49,313 nt of DNA from an uncultured Clostridium sp. (GTDB lineage: Bacteria; Bacillota; Clostridia; Clostridiales; Clostridiaceae). The notes below the pieces were generated by a model. That model made no database searches, was not told the DNA's origin, and worked only from the letters and a program-made list of their open reading frames with translations. Below, piece after piece: positions 35,092-43,618 of the stretch. The stretch lies in contig NZ_CAJURG010000001.1 in the NCBI RefSeq assembly GCF_910588715.1, positions 828,761-878,073 of the forward strand. Reading direction: 5' to 3'. Positions within the stretch are counted from its first letter, which is position 1; every line of letters starts with the position of its first letter. The position numbers and the translations under genes were made by a program.

Positions 35092-35133
35092 CTATACTAT
35101 AGATTCCTTTTTAATTTAGTATCTACAGTATAG
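35092..35133 (-). promoter_or_regulatory. Hairpin in the DUF389 leader
   Basis: CTATACTGTAGAT at 35133-35121 pairs with ATCTATAGTATAG at 35104-35092 (13 bp, one G-T pair) around a 16-nt loop. The 3' arm runs into the AGGAGAA RBS and an eight-T run just before the ATG at 35078, so it may act as an attenuator, an RBS gate or a terminator for the gene upstream. Confidence 0.5.
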
Positions 35134-35170
35134 AAGAATATTATTATTTTTTATTATATTTAATTAAAAT

Positions 35171-35482
35171 CTATTTCTTTAAACTTCCCTTTAATCCGTT
35201 AGAAATTGAATATTCTAAAACTAATGTAACTAATGCTAATATTGCTAATATTGGATTAGGAACTCCCCCTGTACGTTGAAAAGAAAAAAAGTCTGATAAA
35301 AACAGTAACCATGATATAGCTGTAATAGTATGTAATACAGTTCTTGGTATACTTTTGCTCATAAAATTAATAAATGGCCCCTTAGGTTTTATTTCATTTT
35401 CTTCCTTAATAATACTTTTATGCTTTATATTGCTAGATTTTTTATTTCCTACTTTGTTCTTACGTTTCTTATTCTTTGCCAT
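35171..35482 (-). CDS. Small basic protein with two C-terminal membrane segments
   Basis: A 103-residue protein I do not recognise. The first 33 residues are very basic (MAKNKKRKNKVGNKKSSNIKHKS), then comes an acidic/Pro patch and two hydrophobic segments (about 48-66 and 75-92) separated by a short SFQRTGGVPNP turn. The basic tail should sit on the cytoplasmic face of the membrane. I favour the second ATG (35482), which gives the GAGGA RBS normal spacing; the first ATG adds one Met. It precedes the DUF389 gene on the same strand with a hairpin between them. Confidence 0.7.
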   Translation of the reverse strand: MAKNKKRKNKVGNKKSSNIKHKSIIKEENEIKPKGPFINFMSKSIPRTVLHTITAISWLLFLSDFFSFQRTGGVPNPILAILALVTLVLEYSISNGLKGSLKK

Positions 35483-35606
35483 CATAATTCCTCATTTCTC
35501 AGTTTATACTTTAACAATTTAATTATATAATCTTTATGAATATTTTAAAAGTACAAGTTATTCCAACCTAATTCTTCAAGGGTTAAAATCATAACAAATT
35601 ACATAT

Positions 35607-35654
35607 AAAAAAAGCTAAGAACTTAGGTATAAAATCTAAATCCTTAGGCTTTTT
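35607..35654 (-). terminator. Terminator of the Bce-type transporter operon
   Basis: An imperfect stem on the minus strand (AAAAAGCCTAAGGATTTAG with CTAAGTTCTTAGCTTTTTT) ends in seven T. It lies 84 bases past the permease stop. Confidence 0.75.
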
Positions 35655-35737
35655 AAAATCTATAACTACAAAACATATTAGCTTTATTAACTACTATATA
35701 AATGTTATTTAAAACTTTTTTATTGTTTTATAATTTT

Positions 35738-37750
35738 TTATTTTGAATTTTTAATTATGCTCTTATATCCTGTATAGGTTACATAAAAATAACCACCATA
35801 TACTACTACAAGTATTGCTAAAGTTAATAATGATGTTGGAAGTATGTTAGTATTTCCATAAAGGCTTATAAATTTATTTACAACATTTATTCCAACTATT
35901 GAACTTAATATTGCAAGACCAAGTGGCATTATAAAGTAAATTACAGTTTGAGCAAATATAGTTTTATTTATCATTTTTTCTGTTGCACCAATCTTCTTTA
36001 ATGCTTTATATCTATCATTACTATCACTAGCCTCTGATAATTGTTGCAGAGCAAGAATTGCCGCACTTGCAATTAAGAATATTATTCCTAAATATAATCC
36101 AATATAAAGTATAGTTGTACTTAATCCCTTACTTTCATTATATACATCTTGTTTTGTATAAATTATCATTGGTAAGTCTCTAAGCTCTTTATTGTTTTCT
36201 GGATTTTTAAATGAACTTCTTACATCCTCTTCTATAAGCTTATCATTTGAATTTTTATAATTAACATCCATATATGCTTCAGTTAAATATATATCTCCAT
36301 CAAAATCATCATTTACAATAAGAGTTAAAACATTAGCTGCCATTGAAGAATTCCAAATTGCATCATTTAAATATTCAGTATTTGCTACCTTATATTCTTT
36401 TCCATTTAAATCAACTGTTCCTTTAAGTTTTATCATATTTTTTACAGAATCTTTTGCAGATTTAAAATCAGAAAGAAGCATTACTTCATCACTATTTATA
36501 GTAAATGTACTTTTTCCTTGCAATTTTCTTATATTATTAAAGTCTGATAACTTAATAATGTCTATATATTCCCATCTTTGTTTTCCATTATCTAATTCTT
36601 TCTTAAATTCACCTACTGCATAATTTTTAAGTATAGAATTTGCGTCTGGTCCTTGCATTCTATATACATTAAAGAAAATAGCATCATTATCTTTAACATC
36701 ATACTTAGCTAAATCTAAAATTTGCTCAATACTAGTATACTCTTCCTCCTCTGCTGTAAATAGCTTAACTGATAAGTCAAAAGGAGCTACAACACCAGCC
36801 TCTAATGCACTTTTAAAACTAAGACCTGTTGATAAAAGAACTATAGTTATAAATAACATAAGAGAAATAACTGCCATTGAAACAAAATTTGTATTTACTT
36901 TACTACTAATTTGTCTAGTTATAAATATATTTAACTTTTTAAAATATATATTCTTATTTCTTTGAACCATAGCTATTATAAATCCTGATACCCCAAAGAA
37001 AAATCCTACTGTTCCTAAAATTCCAAATACTATAGACAGCTTAAATTCAATGCTTTCAATGTCTAATCCAACCTTAGTAACAAGACAATATGCACCTATT
37101 AATATTGCCATTGAAACAATAAATATTATTGAAGATACTATAGGATTTTTAATTTTTACTTCCTCATTTTTACGTCCTGCTGTTAATAAATCTATTAATT
37201 TATATTTTGATACTACAGTTGTATTAAATATCATTAACATTCCAAATATAATTGCAAAATAAAGAATTGTTTTGCCTATTGCACCAAAAGATATTATAAA
37301 CTTAAATTCAGTCATGTCTACTTCAAAAAGTTTAGCTGTAAATAATGATAAACCTTGTGAAAGAAGCATTCCAAGTAAAAGTCCTGCAACTAAAGATAAA
37401 CTTCCAACTATTAAAGTTTCACTTAACAATATTTTTGAGATTTTACTCTTCTTCATTCCAAGTGTCATATAAATTCCAAGTTCTTTTTTTCTTTTCTTTA
37501 TCAAGAAATTATTTGCATATAAAATTAACCCACCTAGAATAAATGATACAAAAACTGAAACATAAGATATTAATGTTGTTACAACTGTCATATATTCAGC
37601 TTGACTCTTGCTCATGTCTAGTACTGCCTTTTGAGCATCTATTGAATTAAAGCTATAAAATATACAAACAGCAAAAGCTATAGTTAAAAAGTATATTGTA
37701 TAATCCTTAAAACTCTTTTTTACATTATTTATTGCTATTTTAGAATACAT
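35738..37750 (-). CDS. Bce-type FtsX-like ABC permease
   Basis: A 670-residue permease of the BceB family, which handles bacitracin and other peptide antibiotics. It has ten hydrophobic segments: one near 18-38, three clustered by about 165, two at 200-260, one at 280-310, then a large extracellular domain of about 210 residues, and three C-terminal segments (about 545-665). The FtsX signature DSNDRYKALKKIGATEKM lies before the ninth segment. I start it at the ATG at 37748-37750, which overlaps the ATPase stop by 11 bases and uses the GGAGGAGAT inside that gene as its RBS. Its TCS partner lies 4 kb away (41822-43500). Confidence 0.92.
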   Translation of the reverse strand: MYSKIAINNVKKSFKDYTIYFLTIAFAVCIFYSFNSIDAQKAVLDMSKSQAEYMTVVTTLISYVSVFVSFILGGLILYANNFLIKKRKKELGIYMTLGMKKSKISKILLSETLIVGSLSLVAGLLLGMLLSQGLSLFTAKLFEVDMTEFKFIISFGAIGKTILYFAIIFGMLMIFNTTVVSKYKLIDLLTAGRKNEEVKIKNPIVSSIIFIVSMAILIGAYCLVTKVGLDIESIEFKLSIVFGILGTVGFFFGVSGFIIAMVQRNKNIYFKKLNIFITRQISSKVNTNFVSMAVISLMLFITIVLLSTGLSFKSALEAGVVAPFDLSVKLFTAEEEEYTSIEQILDLAKYDVKDNDAIFFNVYRMQGPDANSILKNYAVGEFKKELDNGKQRWEYIDIIKLSDFNNIRKLQGKSTFTINSDEVMLLSDFKSAKDSVKNMIKLKGTVDLNGKEYKVANTEYLNDAIWNSSMAANVLTLIVNDDFDGDIYLTEAYMDVNYKNSNDKLIEEDVRSSFKNPENNKELRDLPMIIYTKQDVYNESKGLSTTILYIGLYLGIIFLIASAAILALQQLSEASDSNDRYKALKKIGATEKMINKTIFAQTVIYFIMPLGLAILSSIVGINVVNKFISLYGNTNILPTSLLTLAILVVVYGGYFYVTYTGYKSIIKNSK

Positions 37751-38507
37751 TCTCCACATCTCCTCCAAGCAATGTTACTACTTCAATTATTCTATTAAAA
37801 AATTCTTTTCTTGAATCCTTTCCTCTTACTAATTCATTAAATACTTTTCCATCTTTAATAAATAAGATTCTATGGGCATAACTTGCAGTAAAAGCATCAT
37901 GTGTAACCATTAAAATTGTTGCTTCTAAATCTTTATTTAACTTTTCAAAGGAATCTAAAAGTAATCTTGAAGATTTAGAGTCTAATGCACCTGTAGGCTC
38001 ATCAGCTAAAATAAGTGATGGGTTTGTTACAATAGCTCTTGCTGATGCAACTCTTTGCTTTTGTCCACCAGACATTTGATATGGATATTTATTTAAAATT
38101 TCTAAAATTCCTAAATTCTTTGCAACATTTTTAATTTTTCCTTCTACTTCTTTAGGCTTTACTCCTTGGATTGTTAGTGCTAAAGCTATATTTTCATAAG
38201 CAGTTAATGTATCTAAAAGATTAAAATCTTGAAATATAAATCCTAATTCATCTTTTCTAAAGTTCTCTAATTGCCCTGATTTCATTTTAGTTATATCTTT
38301 ATCGTTTATTATAATATTACCTGTAGTTACATTATCTATTGTAGAAATACAATTAAGCAAAGTTGTTTTACCACTTCCTGATGGTCCCATTATTCCAACA
38401 AACTCTCCCTTATCTACTCTAAAACTAATATTATCTATAGCTTTTGTTATATTGTCTTTGTTTCCATAATATTTTTCTATTTTTTCAACCTTTAATATAT
38501 TTTTCAA
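37740..38507 (-). CDS. Bce-type ABC transporter ATPase
   Basis: A 255-residue ATPase of the BceA/MacB class. Walker A is GPSGSGKTT, the Q-loop is in LGFIFQDFNLLDTLTAYEN, the signature is MSGGQKQRVASARA, Walker B is LILADEPTGALD and the H-loop is MVTHDAFTASYA. The start codon is best read as TTG (38507), 7 bases after a strong GGAGGT; the ATG 15 bases earlier is part of that RBS. It pairs with the FtsX-like permease downstream, overlapping it by 11 bases. A BceR-type palindrome lies at 38648-38661. Confidence 0.93.
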   Translation of the reverse strand: MKNILKVEKIEKYYGNKDNITKAIDNISFRVDKGEFVGIMGPSGSGKTTLLNCISTIDNVTTGNIIINDKDITKMKSGQLENFRKDELGFIFQDFNLLDTLTAYENIALALTIQGVKPKEVEGKIKNVAKNLGILEILNKYPYQMSGGQKQRVASARAIVTNPSLILADEPTGALDSKSSRLLLDSFEKLNKDLEATILMVTHDAFTASYAHRILFIKDGKVFNELVRGKDSRKEFFNRIIEVVTLLGGDVENVF

Positions 38508-38647
38508 CTTTATTACCTCCATAACTTTTTATTAAATATTTTTTTAAATAGCTATTTATTTCTTAGGTATTTTTAATAATTGCTCTCTTCATTATTTATT
38601 TTAGCTAAATATTTTAAAATTACATATTGAATTACATTTCAGCAATC

Positions 38648-38661
38648 TTACAAAATTGTAA
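38648..38661. promoter_or_regulatory. Putative BceR-type operator
   Basis: TTACAAAATTGTAA, a perfect 14-bp palindrome that fits the TNACA-N4-TGTNA pattern described for Bce-type response regulators. It lies 141 bases upstream of the ATPase start, a plausible place for activation of a promoter in between. Confidence 0.65.
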
Positions 38662-38665
38662 TGAT

Positions 38666-38703
38666 AAACTATAGTTCAATATCCCTCTATTGAACTATAG
38701 TTT
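38666..38703. repeat. Perfect 16-bp inverted repeat next to the BceR-type box
   Basis: AAACTATAGTTCAATA and TATTGAACTATAGTTT around a 6-nt TCCCTC loop. It lies 5 bases from the palindrome at 38648-38661. Neither arm leads into a convincing T run, and the NUDIX gene already has a terminator at 38737-38764, so a regulatory role is as likely as termination. Confidence 0.6.
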
Positions 38704-38736
38704 AATAATTAATTTTATAAAATTTTAATCAAAAAA

Positions 38737-38764
38737 ATCATGCGATTTTTTTAAATCACATGAT
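38737..38764 (-). terminator. Terminator of the NUDIX gene
   Basis: On the minus strand, ATCATGTGATTT pairs with AAATCGCATGAT (12 bp, one G-T) and is followed by seven T. It starts 26 bases after the NUDIX stop. Confidence 0.9.
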
Positions 38765-38789
38765 CCATTTTAACTTATATAGTTTAAAA

Positions 38790-39299
38790 CTATTTTATTA
38801 AAAACCCATTTTCAATAAAATAATTTAAATAACGTTGCTTTTGTAAATTTATAATTTCTGCTGAATTTACAAATTTAATAAAATCTTTTTCACTTACCCA
38901 CTTATAAGACATAGTTTCTCCTTCTTGGAGCTTTATAGATGTTTTATTGCAATCTACACTACATAAAAATGTATAAAAAATACACTTACTTTCATCATAA
39001 ATAAATCTATCAAGTTCTTTAAAGTTTTCTGAAATAATTCCTGTCTCTTCAAACAATTCTCTCTTTATACATTCTATCTTATTTTCTCCCTTAAGAGCTG
39101 CCCCTCCTGCTGTAGCTTCATAATATCCACCATAGTTTGATTTAGAAAAGTCACGCCTCATAAGCAAGTAATCACCATCTTTATGTTTAACAAGAACTTC
39201 ACAGGACATATGATATAAACCTTCTGGAAATACCTCTCCACGAATCAAATCTATATTAGCAAGTGTTCCATCTATAAAATATCCATCCCAAACTTCCAT
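38790..39299 (-). CDS. NUDIX hydrolase
   Basis: A 169-residue NUDIX enzyme. The NUDIX box (Gx5Ex7REUxEExGU) is complete: G-x5-E in GGAALKGENK, then IECIKRELFEETGI. The N-terminal VWDGYFIDGTLANIDLIRGEVFPEGLYHM resembles isopentenyl-diphosphate isomerase-like or YfcD-type NUDIX proteins. The substrate is a nucleoside diphosphate derivative or similar compound, not determinable here. It lies 31 bases after the MerR gene stop on the same strand, so the two are probably cotranscribed. Confidence 0.92.
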   Translation of the reverse strand: MEVWDGYFIDGTLANIDLIRGEVFPEGLYHMSCEVLVKHKDGDYLLMRRDFSKSNYGGYYEATAGGAALKGENKIECIKRELFEETGIISENFKELDRFIYDESKCIFYTFLCSVDCNKTSIKLQEGETMSYKWVSEKDFIKFVNSAEIINLQKQRYLNYFIENGFLIK

Positions 39300-39330
39300 A
39301 AAAAATTCCTTCTATAAAATTTTGATATAT

Positions 39331-40152
39331 TTAAGAATTGCATAAAATTTCAATTTGAGTTATATATTCACCTCCATCTGATATTGCAAATTCATTTAGT
39401 CCACTTTCAAAGGCATATCCAGATAATATTAAATTATTCTCCCTAGCAAATGTAACTATTTTTTCATAAACAAGTGGTATTTTACTCCAATGCCCTATAG
39501 AAAATCCACGAATATACTTTCCACTTGGTTTAATAAATAATTCTTTTTTACTTTTATCAACTTTAGTAAATATTCCATCATATTCATTAAAGTTTTTAGA
39601 ATTTATTTTTTCGATTGAAATATAACTTCCACAACTTCTCTTATAACTATTAAATTCACAAGAAGATTTTAAATGCTCCATAATTATTTTTGAATTATTT
39701 ACTAAACCAAAGCTATCATCTAAGCTTAAAGGTAATTTTGTCATAAGTAAATATTCATCATTTAAAGTTACTACCTCAATTTTCCCATCATATATTTCAT
39801 CACATAAATCAAGCATGTTAGACTTTTCTTTTAATATTTCCTTCAATTTCTTTAACCTAGTTATTGTTTTATCTATTTCATTTACTTTTTCCCTTGCTAT
39901 ATTTCTAAAATCATTTTTATTAGGACTATTTATATATCTTTGTAGTTCCTCTATAGACATTCCAATTTCTCTTAAAGATAAAATATTTTCAAGTTCCATA
40001 CTTTGCTCATAAGTATAATATCTATATCCATTTTCACCCTTAAACTTAGGTGAAAAAATACCAACACTATCATAATAATGTAAAGTTCTTTTATTTATAC
40101 TGTGAATTTTTGCAAATTCACCTGCTGTAAAAAAAGCTAAATTATTTTTCAT
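39331..40152 (-). CDS. MerR-family regulator with effector-binding domain
   Basis: A 273-residue MerR-family activator. The N-terminal winged helix has FTAGEFAKIHSINKRTLHYYDSVGIFSP, then ENGYRYYTYEQ; a coiled-coil dimerisation helix (about 80-115) follows. The C-terminal half (about 120-273) resembles the BmrR/GyrI-like multidrug-binding fold, with typical PSGKYIRGFSIGHWSKIPLVYEKI. It is divergent from the MATE exporter gene, and the intervening promoter has the stretched MerR-type spacer. I start it at 40152 rather than the in-frame TTG at 40170, which lies in the RBS and promoter. It probably senses a cationic drug. Confidence 0.9.
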   Translation of the reverse strand: MKNNLAFFTAGEFAKIHSINKRTLHYYDSVGIFSPKFKGENGYRYYTYEQSMELENILSLREIGMSIEELQRYINSPNKNDFRNIAREKVNEIDKTITRLKKLKEILKEKSNMLDLCDEIYDGKIEVVTLNDEYLLMTKLPLSLDDSFGLVNNSKIIMEHLKSSCEFNSYKRSCGSYISIEKINSKNFNEYDGIFTKVDKSKKELFIKPSGKYIRGFSIGHWSKIPLVYEKIVTFARENNLILSGYAFESGLNEFAISDGGEYITQIEILCNS

Positions 40153-40170
40153 ATTTTTAAAATTCTCCAA

Positions 40171-40201
40171 TTGACATTACAGTTACTGTATACTTTAAAC
40201 T
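40171..40201 (+). promoter_or_regulatory. MerR-type stretched promoter for the MATE gene with a 13-bp dyad
   Basis: TTGACA (-35, 40171-40176), a 19-base spacer, TAAACT (-10, 40196-40201). The dyad TACAGTTACTGTA (40178-40190) sits in the spacer, where MerR regulators bind and untwist the promoter. Confidence 0.75.
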
Positions 40202-40241
40202 AATTTTACCACAGGAAATTAAAGTTAAAAAGGAGAATAAA

Positions 40242-41573
40242 ATGAAAAACGAAAGTATTTATACAAAGCCTATTACACTAAATACAATTATAACAATTGT
40301 TATACCAACTATAATTATGACACTTATTCAAGCATCATATTCTATGATAGATGGTATGTTTATTTCAAATATTTTAGGTGATTTAGCCTTATCTGCATTA
40401 ACTCTTATTTCACCCTATTTAAATTTCTTTATTGCGATTGGTGCATTATTTGCATCTGGTGGTAGTGCTGTAGTAATGAAAAAAATGGGTGAAAATAAAA
40501 AATCTGAAGCAAGAAGAGATTTTACTACACTAACAATAATTGCTGGAGTAATTGGATTGATACTTAGTTTAATATTTTTTATATTCACTAAGCCTCTTGT
40601 TTCAATATTTAATATTGAAGGTATTATTTTTAGTCGTTGTATGGAATATTTATCTTCCTATAGCTTTTTTATAATCCCTCAAATACTATTTGCAATTTTA
40701 CAAATATTCACTATTGGTTCAGGTAATCCTAAACTTGCTATGATAACTTCATTAATTGGTGGAGCAACAAACATATTTCTTGATTTTATATTAATAAAGG
40801 CTCTTAATCTTGGAATGACTGGGGCTGCAATTGCTAGTGGAGTTGGAATGCTTTTACCGTGTATTATATTAATTTTAAACTTTATGAAAAAAAGAGGAGA
40901 TTTATATTTTTCAACATTTAAATTTGATATAAAAGTTATTTTAAAAACCTTTAGTAATGGAGTATCTGAGTTTGCTTCAAACCTTGCTAGTGGAATTGTA
41001 ATAATGTTATTTAATTCTAGAATGTTAGCTATTGCAGGACCTGATGGAGTTGCAGCTAGTACTATAACCTTTTATGTTTTTGGATTTATGAGTGCATTAT
41101 ATATGGGGTATATGTTAGGTGTGTCACCATTACTTAGTTATTTTTATGGTTCAAAGGAGAGCTTTAAACTTAGAAAAATTAAAAATATAAGCATTACATC
41201 TATAGGAATTATTTCAATAGTAACAACAATACTTGCAATTTTAAGTTCTAATATATTAGTTGGTGCTTTTACTAAAACTGATTCTATTTCTTATACTATA
41301 GCCTCAAATGGAAATAAATTATTTTCTATTGCATTGTTGCTAGTTGGATTTAATACATTTTCAAGTATGCTTTTTACAGCTTTATCAAATGGAAAAATTT
41401 CAGCTATAATTTCATTTTCAAGAAGCTTTGTATTTTTATCGATAGCAATTATTGTGTTACCATCAATTTTAGGCATAAATGGACTTTGGTTATCTGTTCC
41501 ATTATCAGAGCTTTTAGCTTTTATTATTTCAATATTTTATATAAAAAAATTCAAACACAAATATAATTATTAA
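40242..41573 (+). CDS. MATE-family multidrug exporter
   Basis: A 443-residue MATE transporter with twelve hydrophobic segments in two repeats. Conserved features are IIMTLIQASYSMIDGMFISNILGDLALSALTL in the first helix pair and GGATNIFLDFILIKALNLGMTGAAIASGVG. It exports cationic compounds using Na+ or H+. It is divergent from the MerR regulator, which very likely controls it through the shared promoter (40171-40201). RBS AAGGAG. A strong hairpin follows the gene. Confidence 0.93.
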   Translation: MKNESIYTKPITLNTIITIVIPTIIMTLIQASYSMIDGMFISNILGDLALSALTLISPYLNFFIAIGALFASGGSAVVMKKMGENKKSEARRDFTTLTIIAGVIGLILSLIFFIFTKPLVSIFNIEGIIFSRCMEYLSSYSFFIIPQILFAILQIFTIGSGNPKLAMITSLIGGATNIFLDFILIKALNLGMTGAAIASGVGMLLPCIILILNFMKKRGDLYFSTFKFDIKVILKTFSNGVSEFASNLASGIVIMLFNSRMLAIAGPDGVAASTITFYVFGFMSALYMGYMLGVSPLLSYFYGSKESFKLRKIKNISITSIGIISIVTTILAILSSNILVGAFTKTDSISYTIASNGNKLFSIALLLVGFNTFSSMLFTALSNGKISAIISFSRSFVFLSIAIIVLPSILGINGLWLSVPLSELLAFIISIFYIKKFKHKYNY

Positions 41574-41684
41574 AAACACTTAATAATTAGTTTGCACTAA
41601 AACCACATAGAGTTAAAAAAATCTGAATATTACTTTAAATAATAAAATAAAAAATATTTCATACCAATTTTCCTATTAATTTAT

Positions 41685-41720
41685 AAATACCGTATATCTA
41701 ATAATTGATATACGGTATTT
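41685..41720. terminator. Hairpin after the MATE gene
   Basis: A perfect 14-bp stem (AAATACCGTATATC with GATATACGGTATTT) and an 8-nt loop, 111 bases past the MATE stop and 101 bases from the stop of the convergent kinase gene. T runs are short in both directions. Confidence 0.7.
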
Positions 41721-41821
41721 AAATTGCAATATTCTTTTTGACTATAACCAGAGTTTTTTATAAAATTATATTCCTATATTTAAATTTAAATATTGCTCTT
41801 AATGGAAATAAATAATTCAAC

Positions 41822-42832
41822 TTAAAATATATTAAACTTTCCCTTTGGAAATACTATACTTACCTTAGTGCCTATCTTTTCTTTTGAAGTTAAGCTTATT
41901 CCAATACCAAGCTTATCACAAAGCTTCTTACATAAGTATAAACCTATTCCCGTTGACTTTCCAAAATTACGTCCATTTTCCCCAGTAAATCCTTTTTCAA
42001 ATACCCTATCAATATCTTTTTCATTTATTCCTACACCATTATCTTTAATAGTTAAAACAATATTATTTTCATTTACTTTTGATGATATTGAAACTTCTCC
42101 TTTATTAGGTATAGAAAATTTTATTGCATTTATTATAATTTGATTTATAATAAATTCTATCCATTTTGCATCACTAAAAATATTACCTTCTATTTTATTA
42201 ATATTTAACTTAATATTTCTATTTATAAAGTCTCTACTATTATTTTTAACAGCCTTCATTACAACATCTCTTAGAGAAAATTCTCTAATTATATAATCTT
42301 TACTTACATCACTACTTCTAGCATAATATAAAACTTGTTCAATAAAGCCTTCTACCCTCTTCATTTCATAATTAATTCGCGAACTTAAATTACTATCATC
42401 ATTTTCTAAAATAAGCTTTGCTGATGCAATTGGGGTTTTTATTTCATGCACCCAAGTTTCTATATATTCTTTATACTCTGCTTGTTCATCTTTATAATAC
42501 TTAACATTTTCGTGCATAGATTTATTACATTCTTTTAAAACATCACTAATAATTCTTTCTTCTTGAGACCTAGGCCCATTTATAACCTCTGGTAATAAAT
42601 ATTTTTTATCTAATCCTTCTAAAGTGCTAGTTAAATTTTTAAAATATCTATTATACTTAATAAACTCTAAAAACATATATATTAATAATGGAGAAAACCA
42701 TATTAAAAACAATACAAATATTGCATTCATTGATACTTCTACTATATTCATCAATATACTTATTAATAAAAATGTAATTAAGTTAACCATAAGAAATAAC
42801 ATTCTTTCTTTTATAAAAGTTACTATACTCAT
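41822..42832 (-). CDS. BceS-like intramembrane-sensing histidine kinase
   Basis: A 336-residue kinase. Two membrane helices near the N-terminus (about 12-32 and 37-57) are joined by almost no external loop, the hallmark of intramembrane-sensing BceS kinases, which depend on a Bce transporter to detect peptide antibiotics. The phosphoacceptor motif is WVHEIKTPIASAKLI; N-box IINAIKFSI, G-boxes DNGVGI and STGIGLYLCK follow. It starts inside the regulator's stop (ATGA overlap), so the two genes are translationally coupled. Its likely partner transporter is at 35738-38507. Confidence 0.92.
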   Translation of the reverse strand: MSIVTFIKERMLFLMVNLITFLLISILMNIVEVSMNAIFVLFLIWFSPLLIYMFLEFIKYNRYFKNLTSTLEGLDKKYLLPEVINGPRSQEERIISDVLKECNKSMHENVKYYKDEQAEYKEYIETWVHEIKTPIASAKLILENDDSNLSSRINYEMKRVEGFIEQVLYYARSSDVSKDYIIREFSLRDVVMKAVKNNSRDFINRNIKLNINKIEGNIFSDAKWIEFIINQIIINAIKFSIPNKGEVSISSKVNENNIVLTIKDNGVGINEKDIDRVFEKGFTGENGRNFGKSTGIGLYLCKKLCDKLGIGISLTSKEKIGTKVSIVFPKGKFNIF

Positions 42833-43500
42833 TGAATTATATACCCTAATCCCCTTCTAGTTTCAATTATATTTTTAAGCCCAATTTCCTCAAGCTTCTT
42901 TCTAATCCTCGTAACATTTACCGATAACGTATTATCATCTATAAACATTTCACAATCCCAAAGATAATTCATAAGTTTTTCTCTAGAAACTATCTTTCCC
43001 TTATTTTTTATCAAGTAAGATAAAATTTTTAATTCATTTTTTGTTATCTCAACGGTCTCATTATTATAACTTACTGTTCCATTTGATAAATTAACCTTCA
43101 TATCATTATACTCTAATACATCTGTTGTTTTTAAACTTCTATTTATTCTCTTTAAAATTGATTCAATCCTTGCAAGTAAAATTTGAGTATTATAAGGTTT
43201 AGTTACAAAATCATCAGCACCTAAATTCATGCTCATAAGCTCATCTATGTCGCTATCTCTACTAGTTACAACTATTATCGGAACTTCTGAAAATTTTCTA
43301 ACCTCTCTACAAATATAATAACCATCAAATATAGGTAAATTTATATCTAATAATATTAAATCTGCATTGCTCTTTTTTATATTTTCTATAATATTTTCAA
43401 AACTATCTGGTGCTTCTATTTCATATCCATACCTAGATAAAAAAATATTTAATTCATCTCTAATTGTTTTTTCATCTTCTACTATAAATATTTTGCTCAT
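42829..43500 (-). CDS. BceR-like OmpR-family response regulator
   Basis: A 223-residue OmpR/PhoB-family regulator. The receiver domain has VEDEKTI, phospho-Asp in LILLDINLP, VTSRDSD and the Lys in DFVTKPYNTQILLARIES. The C-terminal winged helix (about 128-223) has ITKNELKILSYLIKNKGKIVSREKLMNYLW and VNVTRIRKKL. It is coupled to the kinase gene through the ATGA overlap and preceded by RBS GAGGAGA. It should bind TNACA-N4-TGTNA sites such as the one at 38648-38661. Confidence 0.93.
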   Translation of the reverse strand: MSKIFIVEDEKTIRDELNIFLSRYGYEIEAPDSFENIIENIKKSNADLILLDINLPIFDGYYICREVRKFSEVPIIVVTSRDSDIDELMSMNLGADDFVTKPYNTQILLARIESILKRINRSLKTTDVLEYNDMKVNLSNGTVSYNNETVEITKNELKILSYLIKNKGKIVSREKLMNYLWDCEMFIDDNTLSVNVTRIRKKLEEIGLKNIIETRRGLGYIIQ

Positions 43501-43545
43501 TTTATTCTCCTCTCATATTTTTTCACAATAAATTTTTCTAAAAAT

Positions 43546-43585
43546 AAAAAGCCTTGTTAATATTTTTATCTATTAATCAAAGCTT
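43546..43585 (-). terminator. Hairpin between the small ORF and the response regulator
   Basis: An imperfect stem on the minus strand (AAGCTTTGATTAATA with TATTAACAAGGCTT, one bulge and mismatches), then five T, an A and five more T. It lies between the small ORF stop (43619) and the regulator start (43500). Confidence 0.65.
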
Positions 43586-43618
43586 CATTATTTATTATAA
43601 TATATTTTTATATAATTT

